Positions 11,220-24,224 of a stretch of DNA of 64,000 bases are shown piece after piece. Within the stretch, counting starts at the first letter, position 1. Every line of letters begins with the position of its first letter. The notes under the pieces are model-generated. The model did not search any database, was not told where the DNA came from, and saw nothing but the letters and a program-made list of their open reading frames with translations. Source of the stretch: Viscum album (taxonomy: Eukaryota; Streptophyta; Magnoliopsida; Santalales; Viscaceae). Position numbers and translations under genes: made by a program. Location of the stretch: NCBI GenBank assembly GCA_963277665.1, contig OY728160.1:45120605-45184604 (forward strand), written 5' to 3'.

Positions 11220-12347
11220 ATGGCTGGAACACGAAGGAACCGTGTTAATGCGGAATGTGATGGGAAATGCAATGATTGTCCCCCTGAGCAACCAAACGAT
11301 ATAGGAGCTAGAAAGCAAAATCTTATAGCCATGATCACACAACTTTCTCAAGCTATGAATCATGCAGGAATTCCAAACGAGCAAAGGAAGGAGCAACATT
11401 CTGTTGAATCCTTCATGAGGCAGCGTCCACCTTCTTTCAGTGGGTCTACTGATCCATTAGTTGCTGAACAATGGATTAGTACTACTGAAAAGATATTTTC
11501 AGTTCTTCAATGTTCTGAACATGATAAAGTCATCCTAGCAGTGTATCGTTTGGAAGGAGATGCTGATCAATGGTGGAATCTTATTAAGAATACAAGGCAA
11601 AGGGATGAAATTGAGTCTATGGAATGGGACGATTTCAAGAACTTATTTTTCAATAAGTACTTCCCTCGTATTCTTCGAACAAAGATGGAGAAAGATTTTC
11701 TTGAACTGAAGCAAAGGGACGATGAATCTGTTGGTACCTATGAAGCAAATTTTACAAGACTTGCAAGGTATGCTTCTGGAATTATCATCCAACCTGAAAG
11801 TAAGGTTGATCGATTTTTCAGTGGCTTAAAACCAAGTCTTCGAAGGGAATTAGCTATAAGAGACTTCAGTAGCTATGAAGAAATTGTGCGCTGTGCTATC
11901 AAGGTAGAAATGGAAGTTAGTGTTACATATCCATCTCATGGTTTTGACAAGAAACGAAAGATGGAGTTCAAGGAGAAATCTCAGAATAATTGTGAAAAGA
12001 AGATGAATGTTTCCTTATGCACAAAGTGTGGAAAGAAGCATGGTGGAGATTGTCTTAAAGGGACTAGAAAATGTTTTAAGTGTGGAAAAGAAGGTCATCG
12101 AGCAGCTGAGTGTCGAAGTAATGGAAAAAGGTTTTCTAATGATGTGAATAAAGCAAACACTGCAGAGAATGCACCACCAACACTTCAATGCTTCAAGTGC
12201 AAGGAAATGGGGCATTATGCTAATAATTGCCCTAATCCAAGGGTTAGTGATGATCAACATGAGCAACCACTGAAGGCAAAGGACAAAGGAAAATCACATG
12301 CGATCACTATTGGCAATATAGAATATGACAACGATGTGGTGGAATGA
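11220..12347 (+). CDS. gag: Gag polyprotein of G1, intact (375 aa)
   Basis: This is the structural protein that packages element RNA into virus-like particles in the cytoplasm. Seen: an open frame without stops. A variable N-terminus (about residues 1-70) with four cysteines is followed by a capsid-type retrotransposon gag domain (about 75-180) containing RPPSFSG, WISTTEKIF, DQWWNLI and WDDFKNLFFNKYFP. After a basic linker come three zinc knuckles: C267-C278 (short CX2CX3HX3C form), C285-C298 and C324-C337 (both CX2CX4HX4C). The start is the first ATG of the frame, three bases after a possible splice acceptor. The size and the stop soon after the last knuckle fit a stand-alone gag, and no protease or RT frame follows. 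It resembles Ty3/Gypsy gag, and G2 carries a shortened relative. Intact coding sequence in otherwise decayed DNA suggests recent activity. Confidence 0.93.
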   Translation: MAGTRRNRVNAECDGKCNDCPPEQPNDIGARKQNLIAMITQLSQAMNHAGIPNEQRKEQHSVESFMRQRPPSFSGSTDPLVAEQWISTTEKIFSVLQCSEHDKVILAVYRLEGDADQWWNLIKNTRQRDEIESMEWDDFKNLFFNKYFPRILRTKMEKDFLELKQRDDESVGTYEANFTRLARYASGIIIQPESKVDRFFSGLKPSLRRELAIRDFSSYEEIVRCAIKVEMEVSVTYPSHGFDKKRKMEFKEKSQNNCEKKMNVSLCTKCGKKHGGDCLKGTRKCFKCGKEGHRAAECRSNGKRFSNDVNKANTAENAPPTLQCFKCKEMGHYANNCPNPRVSDDQHEQPLKAKDKGKSHAITIGNIEYDNDVVE

Positions 12348-12879
12348 TTAAGTGTTTATGTAATGGGATTCCAAAATAATGTTGTATCATTGAGTATTGC
12401 AATATTTATTAAAGTGGTATTCAAAGTGATTGAGATATTTTTTGGAAATAAGATGATATGCGCATAATGAAGACGAGAAAATGAAATGTTTAATAGTATT
12501 CATGAGCTCATGATTGATATAAGGACTAAGTGATATCATGGTTTGAGTATATAGAATTTTGAGGATTTTGGTATGTGGAAAGTGTTAACTTTTAACTGCA
12601 CTCATGTTTTCACTACGGTATTCAAGAGAATACACGATTAAGGACTTTGAATGTTTGGAATGTGACCAACAAGACATATCTTATGATATGTGGGGATCAA
12701 CGACAGTATTAAATCCCTGGTAATCGTTGTCACTATATTATGAGAGTGGACTGCAGTATTATGTATAAGCCTAAAGATTAGACTGGATTATGTTGGACAT
12801 AAGTTAGTATTGTTTAAGGATAGAAGTTTTTCGATATTATTGATGGGATGTTATAGTAACGTAGTTTTAGAAAAAGGAA
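12348..12879. other. G1 core between gag and SINE-like segment
   Basis: No ORF or motif of pol is visible where protease and RT would follow in a full element. Confidence 0.6.
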
Positions 12880-12989
12880 AACCTGCAGGACGGGTGACAG
12901 CCCATCGCTTCGGACAAGGCTGTAGGAATCGAACCCACAACCGAAGTGCGACTGGCCTTTATCGCATACGACTGGCCTACAGGAAGTCC
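12880..12989 (-). repeat. tRNA-derived SINE-like segment in G1
   Basis: On the minus strand there is an A-box-like TAGGCCAGTCG (12979-12969) and a perfect B box GGTTCGATTCC (12935-12925), the two internal Pol III promoter parts. The head starts GGGACTTCC, and the 3' end runs into a T-rich stretch that could terminate Pol III. A related copy sits in G2 at 38807-38927, also antisense to its element and between gag and the 3' LTR. The tRNA fold is incomplete, so this is not a working tRNA gene. In G1 the A box has decayed, and the CGACTGGCC block is duplicated. Confidence 0.65.
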
Positions 12990-13645
12990 CTGTTTAGTAG
13001 AAACTAGTATTATTATATTAAGCAGTATGATATATGAAGTATAAGTCCATTTTAGGAACTATATATGATTAATCTCACTATAGATCGACTTATGTATATA
13101 ATTTTTGCTAACCTTTTGTTTGAGACAGATGGAATGACCCGTCATTCTATCACATGATCTGCTAACACTTCAAGAATAACAAATTCAACTTCATTTATTT
13201 AAGAGATGAAGTGGAAATTTTTCTAGGCACGAACAATAGTGAGATTGTACCAAAATAAAGAAAGTATTTATTCCAATTCAAATTTTCAACTTTAGGGAAA
13301 TGATCTTGAAAACCAAAAATGTTGTCCTAGTGATCTTATACCTGATGAATTGGATGGTACCTTAGATCGTCACAAATTTATGGATTTGTGATTACTGGCT
13401 TTTCCATAGCCATGTTCTCTACCACTCTCCATCAGAACATGATGGTTAGATTTCTCTTCCATATCCATATGTTCACCTATGTGGAAACCCAATGATTAGT
13501 TTATTTGGGTAACCGTTACGTTTCATACTTTTGTTTTTAAAGATTAGTTTTGATATTCCTTTTTACGATGTGGGTTTCTATTAAAGAAACTTTCAAATAG
13601 TAAACCATTTATAACCCCGACGAATTTCGAGGGAGAAATTCATTT
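12990..13645. other. G1 3' non-coding core
   Basis: AT-rich; no coding motif seen up to the polypurine tract. Confidence 0.5.
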
Positions 13646-13659
13646 TAAGGGGGGTAGAA
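13646..13659 (+). promoter_or_regulatory. Polypurine tract of G1
   Basis: AAGGGGGG followed by TAGAA sits directly before the 3' LTR, as expected for the plus-strand primer. Confidence 0.8.
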
Positions 13660-16600
13660 TGTAACAGCCCAAGATTTTATAAAAAATATTCTTTTTAACT
13701 AATGTCTTGTGTTGTACGATACACCAAAAGGAGCTTTCACAACATGCATCCTTGACTTGCCTTGCATTACACGCAATCGCGACCTTCCTCGATAGCGTGT
13801 GTAATACGCAATACCGAGTTTCACTAAACAACGATATTCTATTAAAATATTATTAAAAATAGTCGTTATGAATAGTAATAACCACTTTTTGAAATTCTGT
13901 AAATCTTATTTTTCAAAATGAACTTCATTTTTTGATTCGGAGTATCTAATTTAGCCTAAGGTGAAATTTTGGTACTTTTCGGATAACTTTCATATTCTGA
14001 TGAATAGTGAAAATTACTAAATTATAATTAAAAACAACTTTTTTTTAATCGAAATAATTAATAGTGATAAATTATTAATTTGAGTGGTTTTAAAGTATAT
14101 TTAGAATATATTTTTACAATTTAATACAATGTTGGTCATTGGTTGTAATTTCACATTTAAACCAGACATAATCATGTGTCAATCTTTTGATAGACATTCT
14201 TTCTTAAAAACATGCTATTTGTTTTAACAGCGGGATTTAATTATAAAAATAATTAATGAAACTTATATGTTATGAATTTTGTAAAATAGACTTTATTTTT
14301 GAATTCGGAATATAAAATATAGCTTAGGATGAAATTTTGACATTGTTCTGAAAAACATCAATTTTTGATGAATAGTGAAACTACTAAGTGGTAGTTAAAA
14401 AACTGAATTTTTCATAAAACTGAATTTTACCGCTTCTGTGAATGGAATTTCAAAAATCCGAAAGACACGGTTGATGTCAGTAAGTAAAATGTGGTTCAAT
14501 GAGATGAAAATAAATTTTTGGTGAATAGTAACTTTTTACTTTTTTTTACAGCGGTTAATAGTAAATAGGGTAACTAAGGGTAAATATGATATTACTATTA
14601 CCCTAACACATGTCCTAATTCTATTGGATAAGTGTAATTCGACCAAAAACAACCTTATGAATAAAATATGACCATTTAGCCCCACTTAGATTAGATTAGG
14701 ACATTTATTATTAATTTATTTAAAGAAGGGTTAAAATAGTTAAAATCTAAGTTTAATAAGTAAATCATTTTTAATATGGGGTTATACATACGATAAATTC
14801 GACTATAAATAATCATTAGAAAGCTAAAAAGATTTCCTACATAATGGTATTTTATTTGTAATTTTTAGACATCAAATAATTTAATTTATTTATGACACAA
14901 AGATGATGCAGTAATTATCTTATTTATGAAAAATTGACATAATTGATGTTATAAACACAAAAATAAATGTAATTTGAGACTTTTTATGAATTCCACTAAT
15001 TTTCTAGGTTACTATGATATATTAGTGTTTATTTAATCAACTTTGTTCGAACATATAAGTCTGTTATGACTTTCACAAAAATCATATATCAAATAGTGTC
15101 AAAATTGACACAAAATAGTTTTTAAATAAAATAAAATATTATTAATTGTTATTTTATTCCTAAAAATCTAAGGTTCGGCAAAATGACTTAGATAAGGATA
15201 TATATACTAATAATAAACAATTTGGGGTTCGTTTGGCATGTTATAGTAAGTGTATTAACCATATAGTGAAAGAAAACAAAAAGACATGGTAAAAGTTAAA
15301 TTATTTAACTTAGAGTTAAATCTAATTGATAAGGTTAAAATAATATCATAAAGTTGTCTAAATACTATTGGTTGATAGGATTTCGACCCATCCCCACTTT
15401 AGCTTCGAAATAAGACCCTTTGGAACCATTATAAACCGATTTTGACTTTAATATAAAATAATATTTTGAGATATTCCTAAGGTGCCCCTCTCCTCCCTTA
15501 TAAAAGGACACCTCCTCCCCCTCCTCCTCACACCAATTTGAGCACTCAAGTTCGGCCAAACCCTGCCAAAATCTCTTCTCCACTTCCCTAGCAACATCCT
15601 AGAGGTTCTGGTCTTCCTCAAAGACCAATTTTAGTTCCCTAAGAGGAGGTCTCCAAAAGGCGCTTCAAAGAAGAGGTAATTACCGTTACCAATTCTTTCA
15701 TCTTTATTTCTTCTTCCACTTCTTCTTCTTAGGTTGTTTCATTATGAAGTAATAACATCAGTATCACTCATATACTGATATGTTATTATAAGTATTAAAC
15801 AACCCTATTTCACCATCTATCTATCCTACGGAAAAAGAAATCACCGCGCGTGCGTACGTACGGAATACCGTCTCCACGCCATGGTGTAATCTATTTTCCA
15901 CCACCACCTTACATGGATGGGTATAATGGTGTAAAGAATAACTATACATAGTTATTAAAACATCATATTGATTCTGATATATTGTATAATCCACTCCAAT
16001 TCAATTCAATATTTATAGAAATGATATCATCGCTCGTGCGTACGTACGGACTACCGTCTCCACGACGCGATGAGATTCATTCTCCATGTTAACCATTTAA
16101 GAATGATTATAATATATATATAAGAAATAATAATGAAATATATGACATTATAAAGCTACTGGATTTATGTATATATATACATATGTATGTCATCTACTTA
16201 CTTCCATTTCAAGACAATAAGGAAAGGAAAACAGCGTTCATGCGTACGTACGGACTACCGTCTCCATGAACGGTGTTTTTCATTTTATTTATCTACCTAT
16301 TATATATATATATATACTGAATATATATGATATATAAATCATATTTTATATTCTGGAAGTGAGTAAATCCTGATATAAGTAATAATGATGTCAAGAACAA
16401 CAAGTCAAAACACCTACGATAAATGAAATGATTTTACCCAAAACGCTTCTTTAACATGGAATTTACAAAAGAACGGGTAATATAATGTCATAAGTGAACC
16501 ATATATGATATCATAAGAATTAATATGATTCTTTAATAAGTCAATAACATGATTTAAATCATTATACAGGAGGTTCGGACACTTACAAAGCAAGTCGGAC

Positions 16601-17879
16601 CTAAGGTAAGGGAAATATCACAATCTCATTTTTATTCGAGATTGTTTATTCATAAGTATTTACTGGGGTGTATTTTATCATCCACATCCATGTTTCATCA
16701 ATATGTAATATTATTTCCATCCACCTACAATTGTTTAAATTCATTTTTACCCTTCGGTGAGTTTTTAGTAATATCTATGAAAGGAATCTTTTGTCATACG
16801 AGGTACTTTTTGACTTTTCCGACAAAAGTACGAAGAATGTTTTTTTTAACTTATACGTCACGAACGGATTTCTACTGTTTTATAAAGCCTTATTTTCATG
16901 AAGCTTCATCTAAAATATTTCATGACTATTTTCAATTAAATCTCTTTCTTTTAAAATTGCATGATGTTTTGTGAAAAGAAATTGATTTTGAAGAAGAAAG
17001 GATATTTTCCTCAAGAATTCATTTCAAGTGTTTTATCAAAATTATTTTCCATCTAAGATAATAAAGGGTTATGTTTCTATCCATATTTTTACATTGATTT
17101 GACTATGTTGTGATGGAATTATGTTTATGAATTCCTTTATCTTATATGAATTGATTTATGATGTCATGATGTTTCAAGAATACCATTTTTGTTACATGTG
17201 TTATGCGATGATGTATGTTTTATGATTATGTGGCACACATAAGAAAGGATTGATTATATGATGGGTGGGACCTATATCTCCCTCCAATGCATTGGGTAAT
17301 TATTTTATATCTCATGAGATAGACATGGCTGGAACGGAAGGTTATTTCGGTTCAGTGATACAGGACTGAAACGAAGAGTGAAATCGGTTCAGAAAGGGAC
17401 TTTGTCCACTAAGATAGTCTTGGCAATGAGTCATGACTAACAAGAAATGATTTTCCATGATTATGTGTGCATGCCACAAAGTTTCAAGTTTCATGTTATG
17501 ATTATGGGGATCTCATTTTCACTTATATGATTTATCCCATGTTATGATAATTGAGCTCTTTTGCAGGTTAAGATTTTCAAAAGCTATGTTCTTATGTATA
17601 TGATGTGATTGATATTTCTTTTGTTTACCCTTACTGAGCATTTGAGCTCACCCTTTTATGTTTTCTTTTCCCAAGGATATAAAGAAAGGTTTTTAGGTAA
17701 AAAAAAGGGAAGATCTTTATGGGAGATATTGAAGATCTTTCCCCACGATTAGAAGATTACGTTCCGAGTTTCCAAAGACACTAAACTATTACGATCCTTG
17801 TGTGTGTGTTTTTGTTATGTACTAAGTATTCCGCAAAAGTAATGTAATGTCCATGTACGATAAGCTTCGGGTCTCTACA
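13660..17879 (+). repeat. 3' LTR of G1 (4220 bp)
   Basis: Near-identical to 6735-10959. It repeats the TATA box (15499-15507), the splice-donor-like site (15676) and the three hairpins (15842-15886, 16028-16072, 16231-16276). Confidence 0.93.
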
Positions 17880-17884
17880 CTCTT

Positions 17885-19560
17885 TCTTCAACAGTACAAT
17901 ATTTTTTGTTAAAAACTCTATAATCCTTAGAAGTTGTGGAATATGTTAGAAATATTCCTTCATCGGATTTGGGTGAGAATTTATGTAAATTATATTTTGT
18001 ATTCAATATGAATACTTTGCATCCAAATACTCAGAAGTATAAAACATTAGGTTTTCATCCAGTCCACAATTCATAAGGTGTTTTATTAAGAAAATTTCTA
18101 ATTAAAACTTGATTTATAGTATAACATGCAGTACTAACAGCTTCATCCCCTAAATTCTTTACAATTGATTATTCACTCAAAATGGTTCTTGTCATTTTCT
18201 GAAGAATACGATCTCTTCTATCAACAATATCATGTTTTTGTTGGGTTATTAGAGCTAAAATATAATGAGTAATACATTTCTTACTACAAAAAGTATCAAA
18301 ATATAAATTTTTAAATTCAACACCATGATTAGTACGAATAGTTATTAGTGGTAGGGTTTCCTATTTTTAACATGGGTTATGAATGTTTTGAAATATAAAA
18401 ATGCATCATATTTCATTACTATAAAATAGACCCATTTAAATATGTTGTATTCATCTACTAAAACAAATACATAGTATTTTCCTACAATGCTTCCAGTTTG
18501 TGTAGGACCAAAAAAATCCATGTGCACTAACTGTAATACATTATAAGTTGAAACATCGTTGAATGGTTTAAATCTATTTTTATGTTTCTTATTATATTTA
18601 AAATGATCACAAAATTTTGAAGAATCATACTTAAAATACTATAGATCCTTAGAAAGTCCTTTCTTTGAATTTTTACAAAGGTTTCTAAGGTTACAATGTC
18701 CTATCCTTCTATGCCATAACTAAGATTGGTCTTCCATTTCACTTAATAAAGCTATGTCGTGGATCCAAATGTATTCTATGTTAATTGTGTATACATTCTC
18801 ATACTTATGTGTAGAATGAATGAATTCAACCTTGGAGTTGTAAACTAAATACGTATGATTCCTAAAATTCACAAGGTATCCTTCATCACATAATTGAATT
18901 ATGTTAATATGGTTGTGATTATGACGCTATAAAAATAAAACATTTTAAACTAAAACATTGTTGAGGGAAACAATGTTACATATACCAATAATATTTCCAT
19001 GAGCATTGTCTTCGAAGGTATCATTTCAACCTTTTTTCAATAATCTTTTCAATGAAATATTTTTTTCTAGTCATGTGCCGATAATAACCATTATTCATGT
19101 ACCAAATGTTCTTGATGGTACACTTCTTGTTTTCATGGAAAGGAAAGAATCAGCTTTTCAGAACCCAAACATGTTTGGATTAGGAAATGTTAGATAAACG
19201 AATTTTGGGTATCCACATTTTTTTAAAAAAATGAGATTAATGAAAAACTAATGATTGAGTTCTATTCAAAGAAAAATTTATTTCTCAATGTCAACCACAT
19301 TCACATTTAGTATAGAATGGGGCACTTTGAGGAACAAAATATTTATTTCTAAAAACTGGTTGTGAATGAGTATAACCAAATCCAAAATGATTACCTAATG
19401 GTCAATTTTGAGAATAAATATTTCTAATATTTTCCTTACCTAAGGTAAAATTTGATAGGCACTTCATTATAGAGAATATTTTTTATTCTATTTTAATAAC
19501 CAAGTTTTTATCCTTTAAAACATTAGTTTTAGAACTAGATTTATCCTCTAAAATATTTTT
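17885..19560 (-). pseudogene. Sirevirus pol, 5' part: protease and integrase
   Basis: Minus strand, reading from right to left. The gag-protease linker ends near 19200. The protease active-site region at about 19102-19070 reads WYMNNG followed by RHMT, where Copia proteases have D-S-G. The catalytic Asp is therefore Asn (19088-19102) and the enzyme would be dead. The integrase zinc-binding region lies at about 18760-18600, with the final CDHFKYNKKHK. The catalytic core starts with HMDFFGPTQTGS at 18527 and VFVLVDEYN follows. Further on, TPYELWTGWKPN and FGCK are recognisable near 18060-17990. The frame reaches the G1 insertion at 17880 and resumes at 6734. Several in-frame stops occur, for example near 18345. 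The integrase would insert element DNA into the genome; family assignment to Sirevirus is secure. Confidence 0.88.
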
Positions 19561-21020
19561 CTCAGAAATTTCATATTCATGATCCTTAGAAAGTTTATTC
19601 TCTTTAGAATTAACTTCGACAAGGTTTTTTAATATAATATTATAATAAAGATGTTTATTATCATGATCTCTTGAAAGATCTAATATTTATTTTATAATAA
19701 TATTTATTCTCGAATTTTCTTTATCAAGATTTTTTTTTGAGTTTGGAATTTTTATTCTCAAGTAATTCAGTAAATTGGGATACTTCATCAAAAGAAGGTA
19801 AATTTTCTTTGCTGAGGAAGATACTTCATCTGAAGAGCAATAATGTTTCTCATCAAGGTAATTATAATCTGAAGAAACATTTGTATGTGATTCAGTATTG
19901 TGTAACTTAGCCATGAAACAATGATTTTCAATAGGAATTCTAGCTATAATTCCAATATTCCTTTGTCCAAATGATTCATATTCTGAAGAATTATCTAATG
20001 AATCACCACCATCTGCACTCCAAGTACTTTTTTCCTTTTTGAATTTACTTTTCATTTAATTATAATAATTTTTATTGTTTCTTTCATAATGTTTATCCTT
20101 CTTGTCTTTTCATTTAAGAAAAAGACAATCTGGCCTACTATGACCTGCTCCTCTACATTCATAACATGTTACTTCTGAGTTATTCTTATCCTTTATATCA
20201 TTATTTTTCAAAATTTTTGGAAAGTATTTATTTCCAACAGTCTTTTTAAACCTTAGAGAAATATTGGCCAACTCATTCTCAGATTGTTCACTATTACTTG
20301 ACTTAGATATAACAACAGCTTTCCTAGCTTTGGATCTTATCACCCTTTCTGGTGTCTTAGCATTGGATGTTGTAGTAAAAGCTACACTTCCATTACAATT
20401 CTTGTTATTATTGTAATCAACATCTCTTTTCATTCTTGTTTCATTCTGGAGAAGAGTTCCAAATAACACATCAAGAGTTATTTGTGTAACTTTATTATTT
20501 TCAGCAATAGATTCACTTTTTGATTCCCATTAATTTGGCATTATATTAATTATCCTAACCAAAAGTGCTTCATCATTATAACCCATTTCACTCATAGATT
20601 GTAAAATGGTGATGATTTTCATAAATCTTTGTTGCACATTATATACTGGTTCCTTATAATGAAAAATAAACACATAATATTTAGCTTGAAGCATTACTCT
20701 TCCTGTTTCTATAACTTTAGATGTACCAAAACGTGGTCCATCCAATTTTATCCAAATATAATTGGATGCATCACATGATGATATCTGAATGTATATATTT
20801 ATTTTCATAGAACATAACAATGTTTTGTGTACCTTTTAATTCAATTGATATTCTTACTTCTCTTGATTGGTGAATGTACTGACTTCTTTGTAAGGGATTT
20901 TGTACCCTCCAGTAAGCATAATAACGTTGTCTACTTCATTATTAATAAAAAAGGCCTTCATTCAATCTATCCTATACTCATAATCATTCACATTAAAAAT
21001 TTGTTATCTAGTTGGATTTA
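19561..21020 (-). pseudogene. Sirevirus gag
   Basis: Structural protein of the Sirevirus, broken by stops and frameshifts. Reading leftward, the capsid part (about 20820-20470) shows KIYIQ-like and LDGPRFG segments, then LVRIINIMPN and DVLFGTLLQNE, which match the UBN2-type gag of Copia elements. A zinc knuckle CYECRGAGHSRPDC (20166-20125) is intact in CX2CX4HX4C form. A Ser/Asp-rich C-terminal region at 20055-19687 contains SSEYESFGQ and CFMAKLHN, as in Sirevirus gag. It then runs on toward the protease. The start codon is uncertain, probably between 20950 and 21020. Confidence 0.82.
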
Positions 21021-21109
21021 AGTTATCTATTTATCCAATATTCATTCATTCTGTCTTATAAAACAATACTTTTCTACTTCACACGTTAGATTAGTAAGTA
21101 GTCCTAAAC

Positions 21110-21537
21110 AAAGGATTTGAAAAAGAAATACAATTATATTGAGTAATGAAATATTGAAAGTAATACAATATAGTGGAAACCTCCTCTAATACAAATTTTT
21201 GGATCATGATATAGCTTTATATATATATTATATGGCACAATACAATAGGTGGTGAATTGTATGTTTAAAAAAATATTTAAACACATAAGAAAGAACTTAG
21301 TTCAAGAGGTATTAAACTAATATAATTCACAATATATAAAATTTACCACAATAGTCTTGGATCTAATATATATGATATGATGTAATACTAGTAATGTAAA
21401 TCATTCATATTCTAATTGAATATAATGATCAGAGTAATACAAGTGAGAAAAATTCTACCATATGGTGTATAGAATATATTAATACAATATGTATCAAAAG
21501 AATCCTAATTGAAACAATTACAATTGAATTGAATATG
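21110..21537 (-). repeat. 5' LTR of Sirevirus S, piece 1 (inner end)
   Basis: From 21474 onward this matches window bases 1-64. The part to the left corresponds to LTR sequence lying off the window in the other copy. I could not find a clean primer site, so the inner boundary is a guess within 21030-21470. It ends where T2 inserted. Confidence 0.55.
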
Positions 21538-23526
21538 TGAATGAAACATGATCTTCTTTTCGGGTACATTTTTATTTTTTGGTTGTTTTTTCTAAAAAGA
21601 GGAGTTTATGTAAATTTCAGGAGTACACACCATGTACTTATAAGTACATGCCGTGTACCCAGTTGCTGCGGGTGACTGTGTACTTCACGTGTAACAGACG
21701 AGTACATGGCCATGTATGGTAACCTGAAGACCGCCTAATGTAGAGGCCAGAAAATGCATGTACACACCATGTAATATTAAAGAACATGCCATGCACTTTC
21801 TTTTTCATCATACAATCGACCAAGGTTGTGTCTAATGGATAGAATGTCATTCTTCTAGACTTATTTCATCCAGGAGCTTCTATATGGCTACAGATCTTTT
21901 CCGAGTCCCCCCGACTCTCCATCCATCCTCTGATTCAACTTTTGTTAGATGTGTTGGAATCACATCAGTGACTTCTCCATTCTTATTGAACCTCATTCCT
22001 GATTTCTCCTCTTTCATGAGATATCCTCAGTTTAACATTTTTATCATTTTTGTATATCTACGGTGTTGTAGGGTGATTCAAGGCCTGAGGTTCACGTATA
22101 TCATCCATTCAATTCCAAGGAAGGTGTTTTGTGACTTTATGTAGTTATTCATTGAATTTTATGTGCAAAAGTGACCAATACCCCAAAATGGGGTATTGCG
22201 TGTTTATGGATATTATCCCTTTTTCCCTTCTATGACTAGTTTTTGTGGATAAAGGTTGTTTGTTTATGAATAAGGTTAATTTTTACATGCTATAGAGGTT
22301 TTCCCCATGTTTTCTTGTTTTGACCATTTGGTCGAGCTTGACTATTATCCTACTTTTCTTCCCATGCCTAGTATTGTTACGATGGAATGATTATTATCTG
22401 AAATGCTATGATATATGGTAGATTGTTTAACTATGTAGTTCTTGAGGTTTACTTTGTCTTCCATGTATCTTTTTTTCACGACTAAATTATATAGGGCTGT
22501 GATAACCTGGTGTAGTAGACCATAGGGATAATGGATGTTGAGGGCTTCTCCAATGTGTATGTTTTACTATTACGTTGTGAGACCATAGGGGGGATGGACT
22601 ATGTTCTCCCTTAGAGTGTATGCAGTTTCCTCGATATGGTCCATTGGATGAATTGGATGTTGATTTATTCCTCAGAGTGCCTATTAGTTACCGATACGAG
22701 ACCACATGGGGAATTAACGGTGAGTGGTTTCTCAAGGAGTCTTTGCAAAAGCAAAACCAGAGGGGTTAGACTGTGATACTTCCCAGAGGTTTGTTTGTGT
22801 TTTTTTGGTTGAACCAGAGGGGTTAGGCTTTGAGTACTTCCCAGAGGGTTTCCTTATTTTGATTAGTTTCATACTTGATATATAAAAATGAATGAAATTG
22901 AATTTGTAGGATTGTCAATATGTGTACTTTTTTGTTTACTGGTTCATTTTTTTATTGCCTGCCATATATATTCACTAACCATTAAGCACAAATCTTTGCG
23001 TGGTTTCCTATTAATATTAGTCTCACACCATGTTTGGGTCATTCTTTTAGGCCCAAATAAATTGTATTGATGTAGTTATAGATAAGGGTAAGTTCCAATC
23101 TATATCAGGTACTTGATTGATGTGGAGCTGGGGAGCATGGGACCTAGCTGAGGCTTGCGATGCTATGGAGCTGTTTACATTCATTTCTTGGTATTTTTTT
23201 AGTACTGTATTCATGAATTGTGACTTTTTTGGATGCTTTCTTAGACATATGTATCATGCATCACATATATTAATATGTGATCAGTTGTTATTACTTCCAT
23301 TCCTCCTCTTTTTATTATTTTATTGTATTATTAATAATTCCGCTATTATTATCTGTTTTACTTCTGCTCTGTTACTCATCCAATGAGGGCATAGTTTCGC
23401 CACTATCGCACCCAAGGCCCTCACTACTAGTCATCAGCCTCTGGCGTTTGGGGAAATTTACCTGAGGCCAGGTGACCAACCAGGTACGGGGTGCCTCTCA
23501 GCGGATTCCGGAACCAGGACATTACA
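21538..23526 (+). repeat. 5' LTR of T2 (1989 bp)
   Basis: Direct repeat of 29742-31724. It starts TGAATG and ends ATTACA. The first 300 bases hold several degenerate ACACACCATGTAC-like motifs. Confidence 0.9.
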
Positions 23527-23529
23527 AAG

Positions 23530-23541
23530 TGGTATCAAAGG
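23530..23541 (+). promoter_or_regulatory. Primer-binding site of T2
   Basis: TGGTATCAAAGG, three bases after the LTR; tRNA-Met type with a one-base difference from the usual TGGTATCAGAG. Confidence 0.8.
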
Positions 23542-24224
23542 AATTATTCTCCTCTTGGCTTACTGTTTGGAGCCTGTAGCCATGAATATGAAGAAATAAG
23601 TACTTAGTAATAAGTTTTTCCTGACAGTAGCTAACCCATGTATAGGGAAAATCCAATTTACCTCTTATATTGAGATTATTATGGCTTTTCAATTTTATAG
23701 TTTATTTGATTTCCCAATTAGGTGATTCACATGTATTGTGTTGTCATCATTGATGTTATTGAGGTTCTATTTCTGTTGTAACCTGATGAGATGAAGGTAT
23801 TTCATCTAATGCATCATATAGGTACATGTTAGAGATCACATGTCATGCATTCTTACCATGCCATTTAGGGTACATTAGTGATTGCATGTTGTTGTGATAT
23901 ATGTTGTGCTAGATATGCATGTTGTTGTGATAGATTTGTTGATAGAATACCTGCATTTTGATTAGGTATTGGATTTTTGTAAGGTTTCTTTTAAAAAAAT
24001 GCCAAAATTTGGTTCTTAAGCTGTTATGGGCCCTCATGGATCATAATTTGGTGGATCATTGCCTCATTTCTCTTGTATATAACATGTAAAAGGTTCCAAG
24101 CTTTGATTCGCAGGGAGTATGGGCCCTCACAGATTGGAATTTGGCACTTTACTGTTCGTTTCAGTGTTATTTTTGGGTTCTGGAGTAGTTTTTGAGGCTT
24201 ACTGTCCAGAAAAACCCAGAATAG

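Larger units (their letters stand above)
6735..17879 (+). mobile_element. G1: gag-only LTR retrotransposon with giant LTRs (TR-GAG type)
   Basis: A complete 11,145-bp element flanked by the 5-bp TSD CTCTT (6730-6734 and 17880-17884). LTRs are 6735-10959 and 13660-17879. Both start TGTAACAGCC and end CTCTACA. The 2.7-kb core has a tRNA-Met type primer site, an intact gag, a SINE-like segment and a polypurine tract, but no protease, RT or integrase. It matches the plant class called TR-GAG and must use enzymes supplied in trans. The two LTRs differ at 5 of the first ~102 positions and at fewer in many other stretches, so the insertion is fairly recent. It interrupts the integrase of Sirevirus S. 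Confidence 0.93.

Noticed and set aside
11148..11399. 83-aa minus-strand ORF over the start of G1 gag
   Set aside because: Shadow of the real gag frame on the other strand.
16642..16974. 110-aa plus-strand ORF in the G1 3' LTR
   Set aside because: The copy in the other LTR is cut short by a stop at the matching place (68 aa); no family features.
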